A stretch of DNA of 64,000 bases from Mytilus californianus (GCF_021869535.1 NW_026262659.1:4650001-4714000), one strand, 5' to 3'. Counted from the stretch's first letter, positions 43,801 to 52,570 are shown. Made by a program: numbers and translations. The notes: generated by a model not told the origin, from the sequence alone.

Positions 43801-46464
43801 CTATAGCTACTCATTACCTGTGAGTATGGTTGTTAATAGACTATAGCTACTCATAACCTGTGAGTATGGTTGTTAATAGACTATAGTTACTCATTACCTG
43901 TGAGTATGGTTGTGTTGATAGACTATAGCTACTCATAACCTGTGAGTATGGTTGTTAATAGACTACAGCTACTCGTTACCTGTGAGTATGGTTGTGTTGA
44001 TAGACTATAGCTACTCATTACCTGTGAGTATGGTTGTTAATAGACTATAGCTACTCATTACCTGTGAGTATGGTTGTTAATAGACTATAGTTACTCATTA
44101 CCTGTGAGTATGGTTGTTAATAGACTAAAGCTACTCATTACCTGTGAGGATGATTGTGTTGATAGACTATAGCTACTCATTACCTGTGAGTATGGTTGTT
44201 AATAGACTAAAGCTACTCATTACCTGTGAGTATGGTTGTGTTGATAGACTATAGCTACTCATTACCTGTGAGTATGGTTGTTAATAGACTAAAGCTACTC
44301 ATTACCTGTGAGTATGGTTGTGTTGATAGACTATAGCTCCTCATAACCTGTGAGTATGGTTGTTAATAGACTACAGCTACACGTTACCTGTGAGTATGGT
44401 TGTGTTGATAGACTATAGCTACTCATTACCTGTGAGTATGGTTGTTAATAGACTATAGCTACTCATTACCTGTGAGTATGGTTAGTTAATAGACTATAGC
44501 TACTCATTAACTGTGAGGATGATTGTGTTGATAGACTATAGCTACTCATTACCTGTGAGTATGGTTGTTAATAGACTAAAGCTACTCATTACCTGTGAGT
44601 ATGGTTGTGTTGATAGACTATAGCTACTCATTACCTGTGAGTATGGTTGTTAATAGACTAAAGCTACTCATTACCTGTGAGTATGGTTGTGTTGATAGAC
44701 TATAGCTCCTCATAACCTGTGAGTATGGTTGTTAATAGACTACAGCTACACGTTACCTGTGAGTATGGTTGTGTTGATAGACTATAGCTACTCATTACCT
44801 GTGAGTATGGTTGTTAATAGACTATAGCTACTCATTACCTGTGAGTATGGTTAGTTAATAGACTATAGCTACTCATTAACTGTGAGTATGGTTGTTAATA
44901 GACTATAGCTACTCAGTACCTGTGAGTATGATTGTATTGATAGACTGTTGGCCTAATTTCAGGCCTGATTTTAAAATTCCATAGACTCACTGTTTTCTCC
45001 TTTATGACCAGTCATCCAGGCAGACATTGAGTCGATATTATAAATGATTGCATGAAAAATACTCACAGTCTCGTAGTTACTAAGAATAAAAGCTTAGGGT
45101 TTAAAAATTACCAAAATGTAGCTTTTTAAGGGTTTCGTGTTAAATTCATAGCAGATTAAAATTTCGAATTGTAAAATAAGTGTTGACAAATTACACATAG
45201 ATGCCGTTTTCTGTGTAGTGTTGTTTGTCCGTTCATTGTATTTTCGTCTTTTTTGTATCGTCTGCGCCTTACGTCACAGACTGCGAGACAAAGAGCAAAG
45301 ATGTACTTATCCGATTCGGCATACACAGTTTGTATAAAGCTTAATATTTCAGAAGGTAGAAGACCTAGAAAAATCATTCCTATACGTGTGCCTTCTGTTC
45401 TGTAGTTTCCGTTTGTCTAATGTCCTTGTCCACATTTTCATAAAAAATGTAAAGTTTCCTATCACGTGAATTTCTCGCTTATTATAAGTAATATGATCAC
45501 TATATTTGGTAGGTGGGTACTTGGAATAATTGTGAGGTGTACACATCCCTCCTGGTAAGGTTCATATAAAAATAAATATTTGAATACTGGAGGAGCTATA
45601 TGACCAAAAGGTAGATAAATAGAATAGCCAAATGAATCTTAGGAGGAGCTTTATGACCAAAAGGTAGATAAATAGAATAGCCAAATGAATCTTAGGAGCT
45701 TTATGACCAAAAGGTAGATAAATAGAATAGCCAAATGAATCTTAGGAGGAGCTATATGACAAAAAGGTAGATAAATAGAATAGCCAAATGAATCTTAGGA
45801 GGAGCTTTATGACCAAAAGGTAGATAAATAGAATAGCCAAATGAATCTTAGGAGGAGCTTTATGACAAAAAAGGTAGATAAATAGAATAGCCAAATGAAT
45901 CTTAGGAGGAGCTTTATGACAAAAAGGTAGATAAATGGAATAGCCACATGAATCTTAGGAGGAGATTTATGACAAAAAGGTAGATAAATAGAATAGCCAA
46001 ATGAATCTTAGGTCAAAGTTGCTTGGGGGGAAAACCTTAACTTTCTTACTAATTTCCTTTTTTTTAAATGGAGACCCAAAGCGAGTGACATAATATCATA
46101 CGTCTTTAATCTTATTTCAACCAAAACATATTGTTTCAATCTGTTTCAGAGACATTTGGATATCTTAAAAGTGGACATTGAGGCGTATGAATGGGAAGTC
46201 CTTAAAAATATTTTTAGTGATGATAATCTTACATCAAGAATTCGACAACTAAATATAGAGTTCCATATTTTTCAAAATAATGCTGATACAAGCAACTATG
46301 TGGACCTTCTACAGATTTATCATTCTCTAAAAGAGGCTGGATTTTTGCGGTACGCATGTAATCTTTATCGGTTTGACAACACAACTAAAACACTACAAAC
46401 AGAATGTGGATTGGTAAACATAAAATTTGATTTCCACAAATATTCACTGAAGCATGTCAAATAA
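28714..46464 (+). CDS. METTL24-like: METTL24-like membrane-anchored methyltransferase, interrupted by a stop and an in-frame VNTR
   Basis: Six exons join in consistent phases: 28714-28873, 31888-31966, 33394-33516, 35756-35827, 42277-43105 and 46150-46464 (526 codons with stop). Exon 1 has a hydrophobic segment near residues 15-30 after a short N-terminus, giving a type II anchor. Exons 3-6 form a Methyltransf_22-type domain: NWYDC, CLVYSSRINYDFRFDD, GCEVHSFDPSMG across the exon 4/5 junction, VHFHPIGIGG, WKVRTLRQLIELLGHED, and LDILKVDIEAYEWEVL. The family is predicted to be S-adenosylmethionine-dependent, with unknown substrates and a likely Golgi or secreted location. Oddities: an in-frame TGA at 42311-42313 (codon 157) cuts off most of the catalytic domain, and exon 5 carries 25 in-frame 27-bp repeats. 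It may be a pseudogene, a null allele or a gene rescued by splicing. The stop codon is followed by AATAAA signals. Confidence 0.85.
28990..29075 (-). repeat. Dispersed repeat family A fragment
   Basis: GACTTATAGTTGTCTCTATC and TTTGTCTCAATGGCAATCAT resemble the reverse of family A. Intron 1 of the METTL24-like gene. Confidence 0.35.
29490..31020 (+). repeat. 499-bp tandem repeat (family C), three copies, with terminal hairpin
   Basis: Units start GGGCAATAACTCCTAAAGGG-like near 29511, 30010 and 30509. Shared words include TTGGTCATGTTGACTTATTT, CAGCAACCCAACAACGGGTT and GATGATTGTGGCC. The last unit ends with a GACGGACGACGACGGACGTC stretch and a 14-bp hairpin at 30988-31018. A degraded plus-strand copy is at 12900 and a reverse copy at 54190. 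A 108-codon frame inside unit 1 is not supported as coding. Intron 1. Confidence 0.85.
31025..31885. other. METTL24-like intron 1, remainder
   Basis: No exon or clear repeat seen apart from short simple runs. Confidence 0.35.
31888..31966 (+). CDS. METTL24-like: METTL24-like exon 2: stem
   Basis: 79 nt between TTTTTCAG|GGAAAA and GACAAC|GTAAGC. It codes a polar, helix-prone stem (SLESTEQRDKAFEALT) linking the anchor to the catalytic domain. Phase 1 in, phase 2 out. Confidence 0.65.
32240..32420 (+). repeat. Dispersed repeat family G, degraded copy
   Basis: TTTTTTGTCATGGCGTTGTC and TTTTCAATGAGTTTTAAATG correspond to words at 48160-48330 and 56597-56765. Intron 2. Confidence 0.45.
32425..33390. 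other. METTL24-like intron 2, nothing recognised
   Basis: No supported coding segment or strong repeat seen. Confidence 0.35.
33394..33516 (+). CDS. METTL24-like: METTL24-like exon 3: start of the methyltransferase domain
   Basis: 123 nt between TTGTTTTAG|AGAGTT and CATCTAG|GTATGT. It contains GNWYDC and KPCLVYSS, matching the Cys-containing opening of the Methyltransf_22 domain. Phase 2 in and out. Confidence 0.85.
33520..34720. other. METTL24-like intron 3, first part, nothing recognised
   Basis: AT-rich, with short T and A runs; minus-strand frames near 34228-34573 lack any domain. Confidence 0.35.
34725..35040 (+). repeat. Single diverged copy of the 350-bp repeat (family B)
   Basis: Follows the order of the family B unit: ATGCGTCCGATGGAATCACC, GACAGGAACGCTCAAAG, GAGGAGCTATATAAGCAGAA, AATAGCCAATAGG, AAATTTATGAACGGATCATT, TGACAACTGAGCTGTCCTCG and GGTATCG. 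It is the only full unit outside the array at 59547-61038. Confidence 0.65.
35278..35575 (+). mobile_element. Dispersed repeat family A, long copy
   Basis: From AAGAAGATGTGGTATAATTG through GGTCACCGTACGGCCTCAAA to CAGGCTCCTGACTTGGGACA. Intron 3. Confidence 0.7.
35756..35827 (+). CDS. METTL24-like: METTL24-like exon 4: SAM-binding start
   Basis: 72 nt between TTCTCCAG|AATAAA and ATCCAAG|GTATGT. It codes INYDFRFDDVMADLGCEVHS then FDP, the beta-strand and acidic-loop region expected to touch the methyl donor. Phase 2 at both ends. The next exon restores Ser in FDPSMG. Confidence 0.88.
35830..36455. other. METTL24-like intron 4, start
   Basis: Contains a short TA run near 36107-36122. No coding signal supported. 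Confidence 0.35.
36460..42140 (+). repeat. 33-bp minisatellite, about 170 copies, with higher-order repeats
   Basis: The unit is GTCATGAGTATGATAGTCAA plus TCGTCTGTACCAG. Variants include GTCCCTA, TTTCCCTG and GTACTA endings and 29-36 bp lengths. Larger blocks repeat: 36849-37278 is copied almost exactly at 37531-37960 (682 bp apart). The marker GTACAGACTTGATAG recurs near 38701, 39489, 40445 and 41401 (788, 956 and 956 bp apart). As 33 bp is 11 codons, long open frames appear in all phases on both strands, but stops are scattered and the array lies wholly within intron 4. I do not call it coding. Confidence 0.93.
42277..43105 (+). pseudogene. METTL24-like: METTL24-like exon 5 with in-frame TGA and 25 x 9-residue repeats
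   Basis: It begins after TTTTCTATTGTAG and ends GAGGAT|GTAAGT, phase 2 in and phase 0 out, 829 nt. The frame gives SMGNTAKHIRKT, then TGA (42311-42313), then VHFHPIGIGG and 25 copies of GGKSNDAVI-type units (42338-43010). It then continues PRMDQY ... WKVRTLRQLIELLGHED. Sequence on both sides of the stop fits the family, so the stop breaks a single domain. The TGA follows ACG and could come from a CGA arginine codon by CpG decay; that is inference. Minus-strand reading of the repeats is also open but is a shadow. Confidence 0.8.
42338..43010 (+). repeat. 27-bp coding VNTR, 25 copies
   Basis: The unit GGAGGGAAATCTAATGATGC plus TGTTATA has a strict period of 27 with no indels. Changes are mostly GAT/GAC in the Asp codon (silent), with one GAA and three GGATGG (Gly to Trp) variants. 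It is in frame with the flanking methyltransferase exon. Each unit also holds a branch-point-like CTAAT and a TTATAG|G acceptor-like word. Confidence 0.95.
43110..43460. other. METTL24-like intron 5, start
   Basis: About 350 bp between exon 5 and the 40-bp array; nothing recognised. Confidence 0.35.
43465..44945 (+). repeat. 40-bp minisatellite, about 36 copies
   Basis: The unit is CTACTCATTACCTGTGAGTA plus TGGTTGTTAATAGACTATAG, 40 bp, alternating in the second half of the array with a slightly longer GTTGTGTTGATAGAC variant. A longer block appears duplicated (44140-44520 against 44510-44880). Almost every unit contains GTGAGTAT in the sense of the host gene. Lies in intron 5. Confidence 0.92.
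44950..45575. other. METTL24-like intron 5, between arrays
   Basis: Minus-strand frames of 73 and 65 codons are not supported by any motif. Confidence 0.35.
45589..46020 (+). repeat. 53-bp minisatellite, about 8 copies
   Basis: The unit is GGAGGAGCTTTATGACCAAA plus AGGTAGATAAATAGAATAGC plus CAAATGAATCTTA, period 53 (45589, 45642 and so on). After the last unit the sequence continues GGTCAAAGTTGC. The unit and this exit match the interior of the 350-bp family B repeat (GAGCTATATGACAAAAAATA ... GCCAAATCCATCTAAGGTCA). Confidence 0.9.
46150..46464 (+). CDS. METTL24-like: METTL24-like exon 6: catalytic C-terminus
   Basis: It begins after CTGTTTCAG and codes RHLDILKVDIEAYEWEVLKN, the strongly conserved DxxKxDIExxEW block, then a C-terminal region of about 80 residues (LNIEFHIF, LKEAGFLRYACN). 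It ends with TAA at 46462-46464. No breaks. Confidence 0.9.
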   Translation, partial: RHLDILKVDIEAYEWEVLKNIFSDDNLTSRIRQLNIEFHIFQNNADTSNYVDLLQIYHSLKEAGFLRYACNLYRFDNTTKTLQTECGLVNIKFDFHKYSLKHVK

Positions 46465-46480
46465 ATATTGAATCAATAAA
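46460..46480 (+). terminator. Polyadenylation signals of the METTL24-like gene
   Basis: AATAAA at 46460-46465 overlaps the stop codon, and another lies at 46475-46480. Motif match only. Confidence 0.4.
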
Positions 46481-46822
46481 CATTTACCAAACGTAAATTA
46501 TTTTTCTTTTGTTTAATAGATTTGAATTAAAAATACTATTTTCATAATGAAATATTTGTATTTTTTTTTGGATTGTGCACAAGATTTTTGTCTCGTTTGC
46601 GAAACATGTTGTAGGATGCGAGACATACGGATGCTAATACGGAGGCAGTGTTATCTCTTTATGTACAGATTGTATATCAGAAAGTAAACTTAAATAACGA
46701 AGTTTCCGTCTGCCATATGTAAATTGTCCTTGATATCATTTTCATTTTTTTTTGTCAAGTGATTCTGTTCAGTTTTTAGTTATAATTCATTTATATTTCG
46801 TATATAGTATCATTACAATGTC

Positions 46823-47521
46823 ATGAGCAACAAGACAGGTGCCACATTTGGTGCAGGATCTGCTTACCCTTTGGTATGCATCCTTCGCCTCTCTTTTACC
46901 CTTCCGGAGAAGCTGACATCTAAAGAAATTTATCCTGTTGAACTTACTTTAAATAAAGCTAATACTAACCATGACCACTGTCCTTTCTTCGATCTTGATA
47001 TCTATATCATTAACGGGAAGCTTAATACAAAAATTTATGATAAAAGAGATGATTTTTCATTTCCTATCGTTAATTATCCATTTTTAGATGGTGACGTTCC
47101 CTTGTCACCATCTTATGGTGTTTATATATCTCAACTTGTACGATTCGCTCGTGTATGTAACAACGTATTAGATTTTAGCGAGAGAAATTTATGTATTACT
47201 GAAAAATTATTACACCAGGGTTTTCGATATCATAAACTAGTCAAAACATTTACTAAATTTTATCATCGGTATAAGGACATCATTCGTAAATATAACTCAA
47301 CATGCAGACATCTTATACGTTCGGGTATTTCACATCCAAACTTTTATGGTAATATTCTTTACAAAGCACAAAAATGTCAGTATTCACCTCAAAAGCTAAC
47401 AAAACCTTTAAACAGACTTATTAAGAAGGGATATAGTTACGATACTGTTGTCAGGTCATTAAAGATTGCATATTTTGGCTTTAATATTGATTCACTTATA
47501 GGGTCTTTGCATCGGAATTAA
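46823..47521 (+). CDS. C-terminal part of a retroelement protein (RT-associated ORF)
   Basis: A 232-codon open frame with ELTLNKAN, FFDLDIYIINGKLNTKIYDK, DDFSFPIVNYPFLDGDVP and SYGVYISQLVRFARVC. I recognise this as the conserved downstream part of a reverse-transcriptase protein common in bivalve and other marine invertebrate genomes. It may belong to a Penelope-like or other RT lineage; I cannot settle which. The catalytic YxDD half is missing, so the copy is 5'-truncated. The remaining frame is clean up to its TAA. A long 3' untranslated region follows to about 48150, also found inserted at 20303. Confidence 0.65.
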   Translation: MSNKTGATFGAGSAYPLVCILRLSFTLPEKLTSKEIYPVELTLNKANTNHDHCPFFDLDIYIINGKLNTKIYDKRDDFSFPIVNYPFLDGDVPLSPSYGVYISQLVRFARVCNNVLDFSERNLCITEKLLHQGFRYHKLVKTFTKFYHRYKDIIRKYNSTCRHLIRSGISHPNFYGNILYKAQKCQYSPQKLTKPLNRLIKKGYSYDTVVRSLKIAYFGFNIDSLIGSLHRN

Positions 47522-48150
47522 ACATATTTATTCTAAAACCATTTGTGGCATGACACGGGTTATGTTCTTTTCATATATTTTATGATGGTATAATACTAAA
47601 CCCCTAACAGGAGGGATTGTGCCTGATATTCATATGATGAAGACATAATCTTTCAATCAGTTTAATTGATGTCTGGAGCTGGCATGTCAGTAACTGCTAG
47701 TAGTCTGTTGTTATTTATGTATTATTGTCATTTTGTTTATTTTCTTTTGTTTCCTATTCTGACATCGGACTCGGACTTCTCTTAAACTGAGTTTTACTGT
47801 GCGTACTGTTGTGCGTTTTTTTTTCTACATTGGCTAGAGGTATAGGGGAGGGTTGAGATCTCAAAAAACATGTTTAAACCCGCAGCATTTTTGCGCCTGT
47901 CCCGAGTCAGGAGCCTCTGGCCTTTGTTAGTCTTGTATCATTTTTAATTTTAGTTTCTTGTGTATAATTTGGAGTTTAGTATGACGTCTATTATCACTGA
48001 ACTAGTATACATATTTGTTTAGGGGCCAGCTGAAGGACGCCTCCAGGTGCGGGAGTTCTCGCTGCATTGAAGACCCATTGGTGGCCTTCGGCTGTTGTCT
48101 GCTCTATGGTCGGGTTGTTGTCTCTTTGACACATTCCCCATTTCCATTCT
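47522..48150 (+). mobile_element. 3' untranslated region of the retroelement (family F)
   Basis: Includes GACATCGGACTCGGACTTCT, GTATAGGGGAGGGTTGAGAT, GGGGCCAGCTGAAGGACGCC and a T-rich end. Its last 175 bp recur at 20303-20490. A short run of the reverse of family A (CCCGAGTCAGGAGCCTCTGG) lies near 47900, suggesting the two families share a segment. Confidence 0.65.
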
Positions 48151-48159
48151 CAATTTCAT

Positions 48160-48330
48160 CATCTCCGGTTTTTCGTGGGGTTACGTTTTTCTCTGTCTTT
48201 AGTTTTCTAAGTTGTTTGTCTTTTGGACGTTTTTCATTTTTTTCACATAGCTTTGTTAGTTTGTTTTCAACTTATGAGTTTGACTATCCTTTTGGCGTCT
48301 TCAGCTTCTCGCATTCAGACAGGGTTCAAC
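48160..48330 (+). repeat. Dispersed repeat family G
   Basis: CGTGGGGTTACGTTTTTCTC, TTTAGTTTTCTAAGTTGTTT and AACTTATGAGTTTGACTATC match 56597-56765. It directly follows the retroelement 3' end. Confidence 0.55.
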
Positions 48331-48334
48331 TGAC

Positions 48335-49285
48335 CTAAAGCTAATTTCATGGATACAAGAAAATTGTTTAAAACATCCTTCCCCGTTAAATGTCAGAATG
48401 ACGCTAATTTGATACACATAAAATAATGTTTTTAATTTTTCGACACAAAGGCAGCTGCCATATTTCTCAAACTTTTGACGTCACGACCATAATTCCGTTC
48501 TTTTTGTCATCAGTATAAACACAACTCGCATATTCATCGAAAAAAAAATCACGCCAAAGTATCATGGAGAGAGAATCAGATATTTGATTAAGACGGTCTT
48601 CAATATATTACACAAATTTAGAGTGACAAAAATCTTATTCTTACTTCGGTGTTATGAATTTCGGATTTGTAGCTGTAAAAATGAAAAGTACATTTTTTGT
48701 GCTCTTCAGTGTTAAAAAGTTCAAAATGTCACAACTCACATAATGGTGGTAAATTCAATAAAAAAAAATGTTTTTCGTCTACACAACTATCCTATGCGAT
48801 AAAGTTAAGAAAAAAACCCACTTACACCTTTTTTTTACACAAACCAGTGTTTGTGTTTTACTAACTTTTATTTTGGATTTTTACGCCCTTAAGTTTTCGG
48901 GTTTTGGTCCGTCACTTAGATTCTATTAACTTGAAACAGAAGGTCCCCTATACACGGTTTTTGGAACTACTGTATAGTAAGTTGTACATGTCTGTCTGGC
49001 AGTGTTCATCTAACAATGACCTCATTTTTATGGTTCATTGGTCAATGTTAAGTTTTTGTAATTAAGTCCGTTTCTCAAACACTAAAGCCAGCAGGTCATC
49101 TATATTTGATGTAACTATGGTTAATTAGGTCTTTCCACTATTTTGTGGAAAGGCCTACTGTATTTGTTTTGATTGTTTTTTTTCTTCTTTCGCCAAATTT
49201 CAAAACTTGTTTTGTGGTTTCGCAAGATGTCGCTTAGATTTTTTGCATATGATATCGAACAGCTATTGCGCTTTTGAGACTGACA
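48335..49285. other. Intergenic stretch
   Basis: T-rich, with no supported gene. Confidence 0.35.
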
Positions 49286-49306
49286 ATGTTTAGTCGAAGA
49301 CTTTTA

Positions 49307-50400
49307 ACCGAATCAATTCTTAGACTCCATGTGACAGTTATTTTCCCTTTTGAATTTGAAATAAGTGATATGTTAATGTATCACATGAATGGTAAGTAAA
49401 ACAGACCTAATGTACGTGTATTTGAGGACCTGGGTTCATAAAAATGAATTTGAGGTCAAGGTAAAAGGTCAAGGTCATGTTCTAAATTTTAACTTTTCAT
49501 TGTTCCGATATCTCCTCCGTAACCATAAAAGAAAGCGACACATTTATTGTACCAAATTGCTCGTTATATCCTAAAGATGATTTGTCAAATTTAACCGAAT
49601 CAATTCGTAGACTCTATATGACAGTTAATTCCCCTTTTGAATTTGACATAAGTGATATGTCAATGTATCACATGAATGGTAAGAAATACAGACCTAAGGC
49701 ACGTGTATATGAGGTCCTGGGTTCATAAAAATAAATTTGAAGTCAAGGTCAAAGGTCAAGGTCATGTTCTAAATTTTGACTTTTCATTGTTCCGAGATCT
49801 CCTCCGTAACCGTAAAAGAAAGCGACAAATTTATTTTATCAAATTGCTCGTTACATCTTCAGGATTAGGATGACCATTTGGACCGAAGCTATCCAGAGAC
49901 TCCATATGAGAGTTATTTCCTCTTATGCATTTGACATAAGTGATATGCATTTCTAACTGGTAAACCATAAGTGATAGAGACCTAGGGTCTTTTGATTTGA
50001 GGTCCTTGGTCCAAAAAAAAAAAACCAAACAAAAAACAAAACAAAATTAGGTCAAGGTCAAAGGTCAAGGGTATATTCTAAATTTTGATTCTGGCTTAAT
50101 TCACTTCTTTTCAAAAACCATATAAGATATCGACAACACATTTTTACTAAATTGTTAGTTGCGACATGTCGTAACACATACATTTGGTTGAAAGGGTACC
50201 CTAACATTAAATGGGAGTTTTCTCCCCTATTATATTTAGAATTACGCGTAGGATGATATAACTCATTAACCATATATAATAAAGACCTAGTGACTTTTGA
50301 TTTGAGGTCCTTGGTTTATGACCTTGAAATTGAGGTCAAAGTCATAGGTAAATTTGACGTTCTAGATTTTGACCTTTGCTTTAAATTCATATTTATACAT
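49307..50400 (+). repeat. About 287-bp tandem repeat with nuclear-receptor half-sites
   Basis: Units marked by ACCGAATCAATTC start at 49307, 49594 and (degraded) 49882, with a fourth near 50182. Each has a CTGGGTTCATAAAAAT-like line and then a cluster of AGGTCA half-sites: 49466-49477, 49746-49764, 50049-50067 and 50332-50345. Two clusters contain AGGTCAAAGGTCA, a perfect direct repeat with one-base spacing. No coding potential is supported. Confidence 0.8.
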
Positions 50401-50719
50401 CATAAAGCCATAGTACTTTGTGCATTAGGTTACAAGCCATATGACTGAAAAAGCAAACATAAGTGACGTTGTGTAAACCGGAAGTGGCTATTTTTTGTAC
50501 TTATTTCATGTAAAAGTATATAGAACAATATATATTTTTGAAATACCGGAAATGACATTTTTCAGACCGGAAGTATCAAATTACCTCCGTTATTTCAAAC
50601 AAAATTGTATAGAAACCATATATTTTTGGAATCAGCAAACAATAAGCTATCATTTGACACTGGTAATGACATTTTAAACCGAATTTTAATATTTTCATAT
50701 CAAAATAAATCTTATGAAG

Positions 50720-51190
50720 TTGAAAGACTTTCAATTGTTCAGTGAACTATTGGTTTTTAATTCAAACTTGTATTAGTGAAATTTGGTTAAAATATGCTGT
50801 TAGAACATCTCTCCAAGATCAATTTAAACAAACATGGTATTCAGATATTCAAACGAACTCTTAAACATTAAATTATCGCCTTATTAATGAACTTTTTGGA
50901 TTCGAGAAGTATTTAGATGTTTTGTTTTGGAACCCCGTGATATTTACACCCTCTGTCTATCTAAATTAATTAACAATAGATTAACAATAGAAAATGCGAG
51001 ATGGAAAAGAATTCAGAGAGATAAAAGAATATGCGAACAATGTGACTTAAAAGATCTTGGAGATGAATTTCATTATGTAATGAAGTGTAAATTTATGGCT
51101 ATAGAAAGAAAAAAGTATATTGTTAAAAAGTATATTGATCATCTAAATATGATTAAATGTAAGGAAGTTATGAATATGACAAAATAAATC
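50720..51190 (+). pseudogene. LINE C-terminal fragment
   Basis: Two frames together match the C-terminal end of a LINE ORF2. First comes a segment with DQFKQTWYSDIQ and LINELFGFEKYLDVL, then, after a frameshift near 50905, RWKRIQRDKRICEQC and EFHYVMKC, giving a Cys-Cys-His-Cys finger. There is also an in-frame stop in the first part. It is truncated at the 5' end and non-functional. Confidence 0.7.
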
Positions 51191-51390
51191 ATATTTAAAA
51201 AAGCTATGTATATTTATAAGGCACATTAATTCATGTATATGTTCTCCTGGCTAAATTCAATTTAGATTTGTTAATATAGTACATAGTACATATTATGGTT
51301 TTTTTTAATATATGACTGTGCTATTTATTACATGTAACTTCTGTATACCATTGTATTGACTAAGGTTTATCAAAATAAAGATATTTTCGT

Positions 51391-52062
51391 TTGGGCTTGT
51401 ATTATATTTGCCTTCGGGTTTATATGATCCGTTCATCCTATTTCGACTCTTCAAAATTCAAGAGGCTATCCTAAATTGAGGTAAATTATATGGTCTTTCA
51501 AATACCGTTTCGATTACTAACATCACTGAAGAGACATTAATTGTCGAAATCCGGATATGGTGTACTAATTTTTGCACCTTTTGTTTGCGGTATACCATCT
51601 TTTCCTGAAGTTTATTGTTTTCTGTTTGGTATTAAATTAATAGTTAAGATCCATTTTGTTACATCTGGTGATCCGTTTATTTGGCAATCGCCAATGGCAG
51701 TCAGCATGGTTTGAAAACATCAGTTGTTCGACCTGCTAGTCAAATGCGTTTTGTTAAAATATACTTTTTCACTTTTTTGGTCTTTTGGAAAATATTGTTT
51801 GTGTTGTATTTAGACCCCTCTACCAAGAAATTTGTTTTGCATGCACACGTATAAAAATTGCGGTTTTTATCCAACGCAATCATAGGTTTGAACGTTGTTT
51901 TCAATTTACTCTTGTTTATATTTTACGTTTGGGCTTGTATTATATTTGCCTTCGGGTTTATATGATCCGTTCATCCTATTTCGACTCTTTAAAATTCAAG
52001 AGTCTATCCTAAATTGAGGTAAATTATATGGTCTTCCAAATACCGTTTCGATTCCTTACATT
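51391..52062 (-). mobile_element. Dispersed repeat family D with direct terminal repeats
   Basis: A block of about 135 bp starting CGTTTGGGCTTGTATTATAT occurs at 51391 and again at 51928, flanking a 400-bp centre (repeat-centre-repeat). The centre holds ATTAATTGTCGAAATCCGGA, GGCAATCGCCAATGGCAGTC and CATAGGTTTGAACGTTG. It is the reverse of 11870-12690. Terminal direct repeats around a non-coding centre resemble a TRIM-type element or a tandem dimer. No target-site duplication was identified. Confidence 0.65.
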
Positions 52063-52189
52063 TTATACATCCCGCACAGCCAAACGAATTCATGCCTGGA
52101 TTTGTAATTTTAATTTATTTTTTTAATTATTATTTTTTGTGGTAACGTTGCTGTCGTGTTGCTTTATACATCTCCTTTCATTCATGAGC

Positions 52190-52570
52190 CAGGATGATTG
52201 ATTTATTAAGAGTTTGTTTCATGTTCAGTGGCAAATATTTCGAGCATGTTCAAGACGAGAACAAAACACAAATACTAGTAGATGCATGCAATACGTATGT
52301 TCTGTAATAGGGATTGACCGAGAAAAAGGAGGGAAATTTGAAAAATGTGGTTATATATTTGATAGGAATAGAAATGTTCTCCCTTTCAACAGGCTACCAA
52401 CAGACCCGTAAAAGAGTTGTTGCAAGTGGTCTAAACGTACAGGAAGCGTGGAACTCTCTCTACACGAGGCCTCAAAGTTTGTTCCTTTTCTGACCGGACG
52501 TGGCAGCGTATTTATACATCCCGCAAAGCCAAACGGATGCCCCACTTTGGCAAATGTTTTATTGCCTGTC
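52190..52570 (+). repeat. Dispersed repeat family E, copy 2
   Basis: Starts around GTTCAGTGGCAAATATTTCG and runs to GTATTTATACATCCCGCAAA and GATGCCCCACTTTGGCAAAT. Other copies are at 125-205 (5' part only), 53715-53990 and 56000-56360. A 65-codon frame exists here but is not shared by the other copies. Confidence 0.5.
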
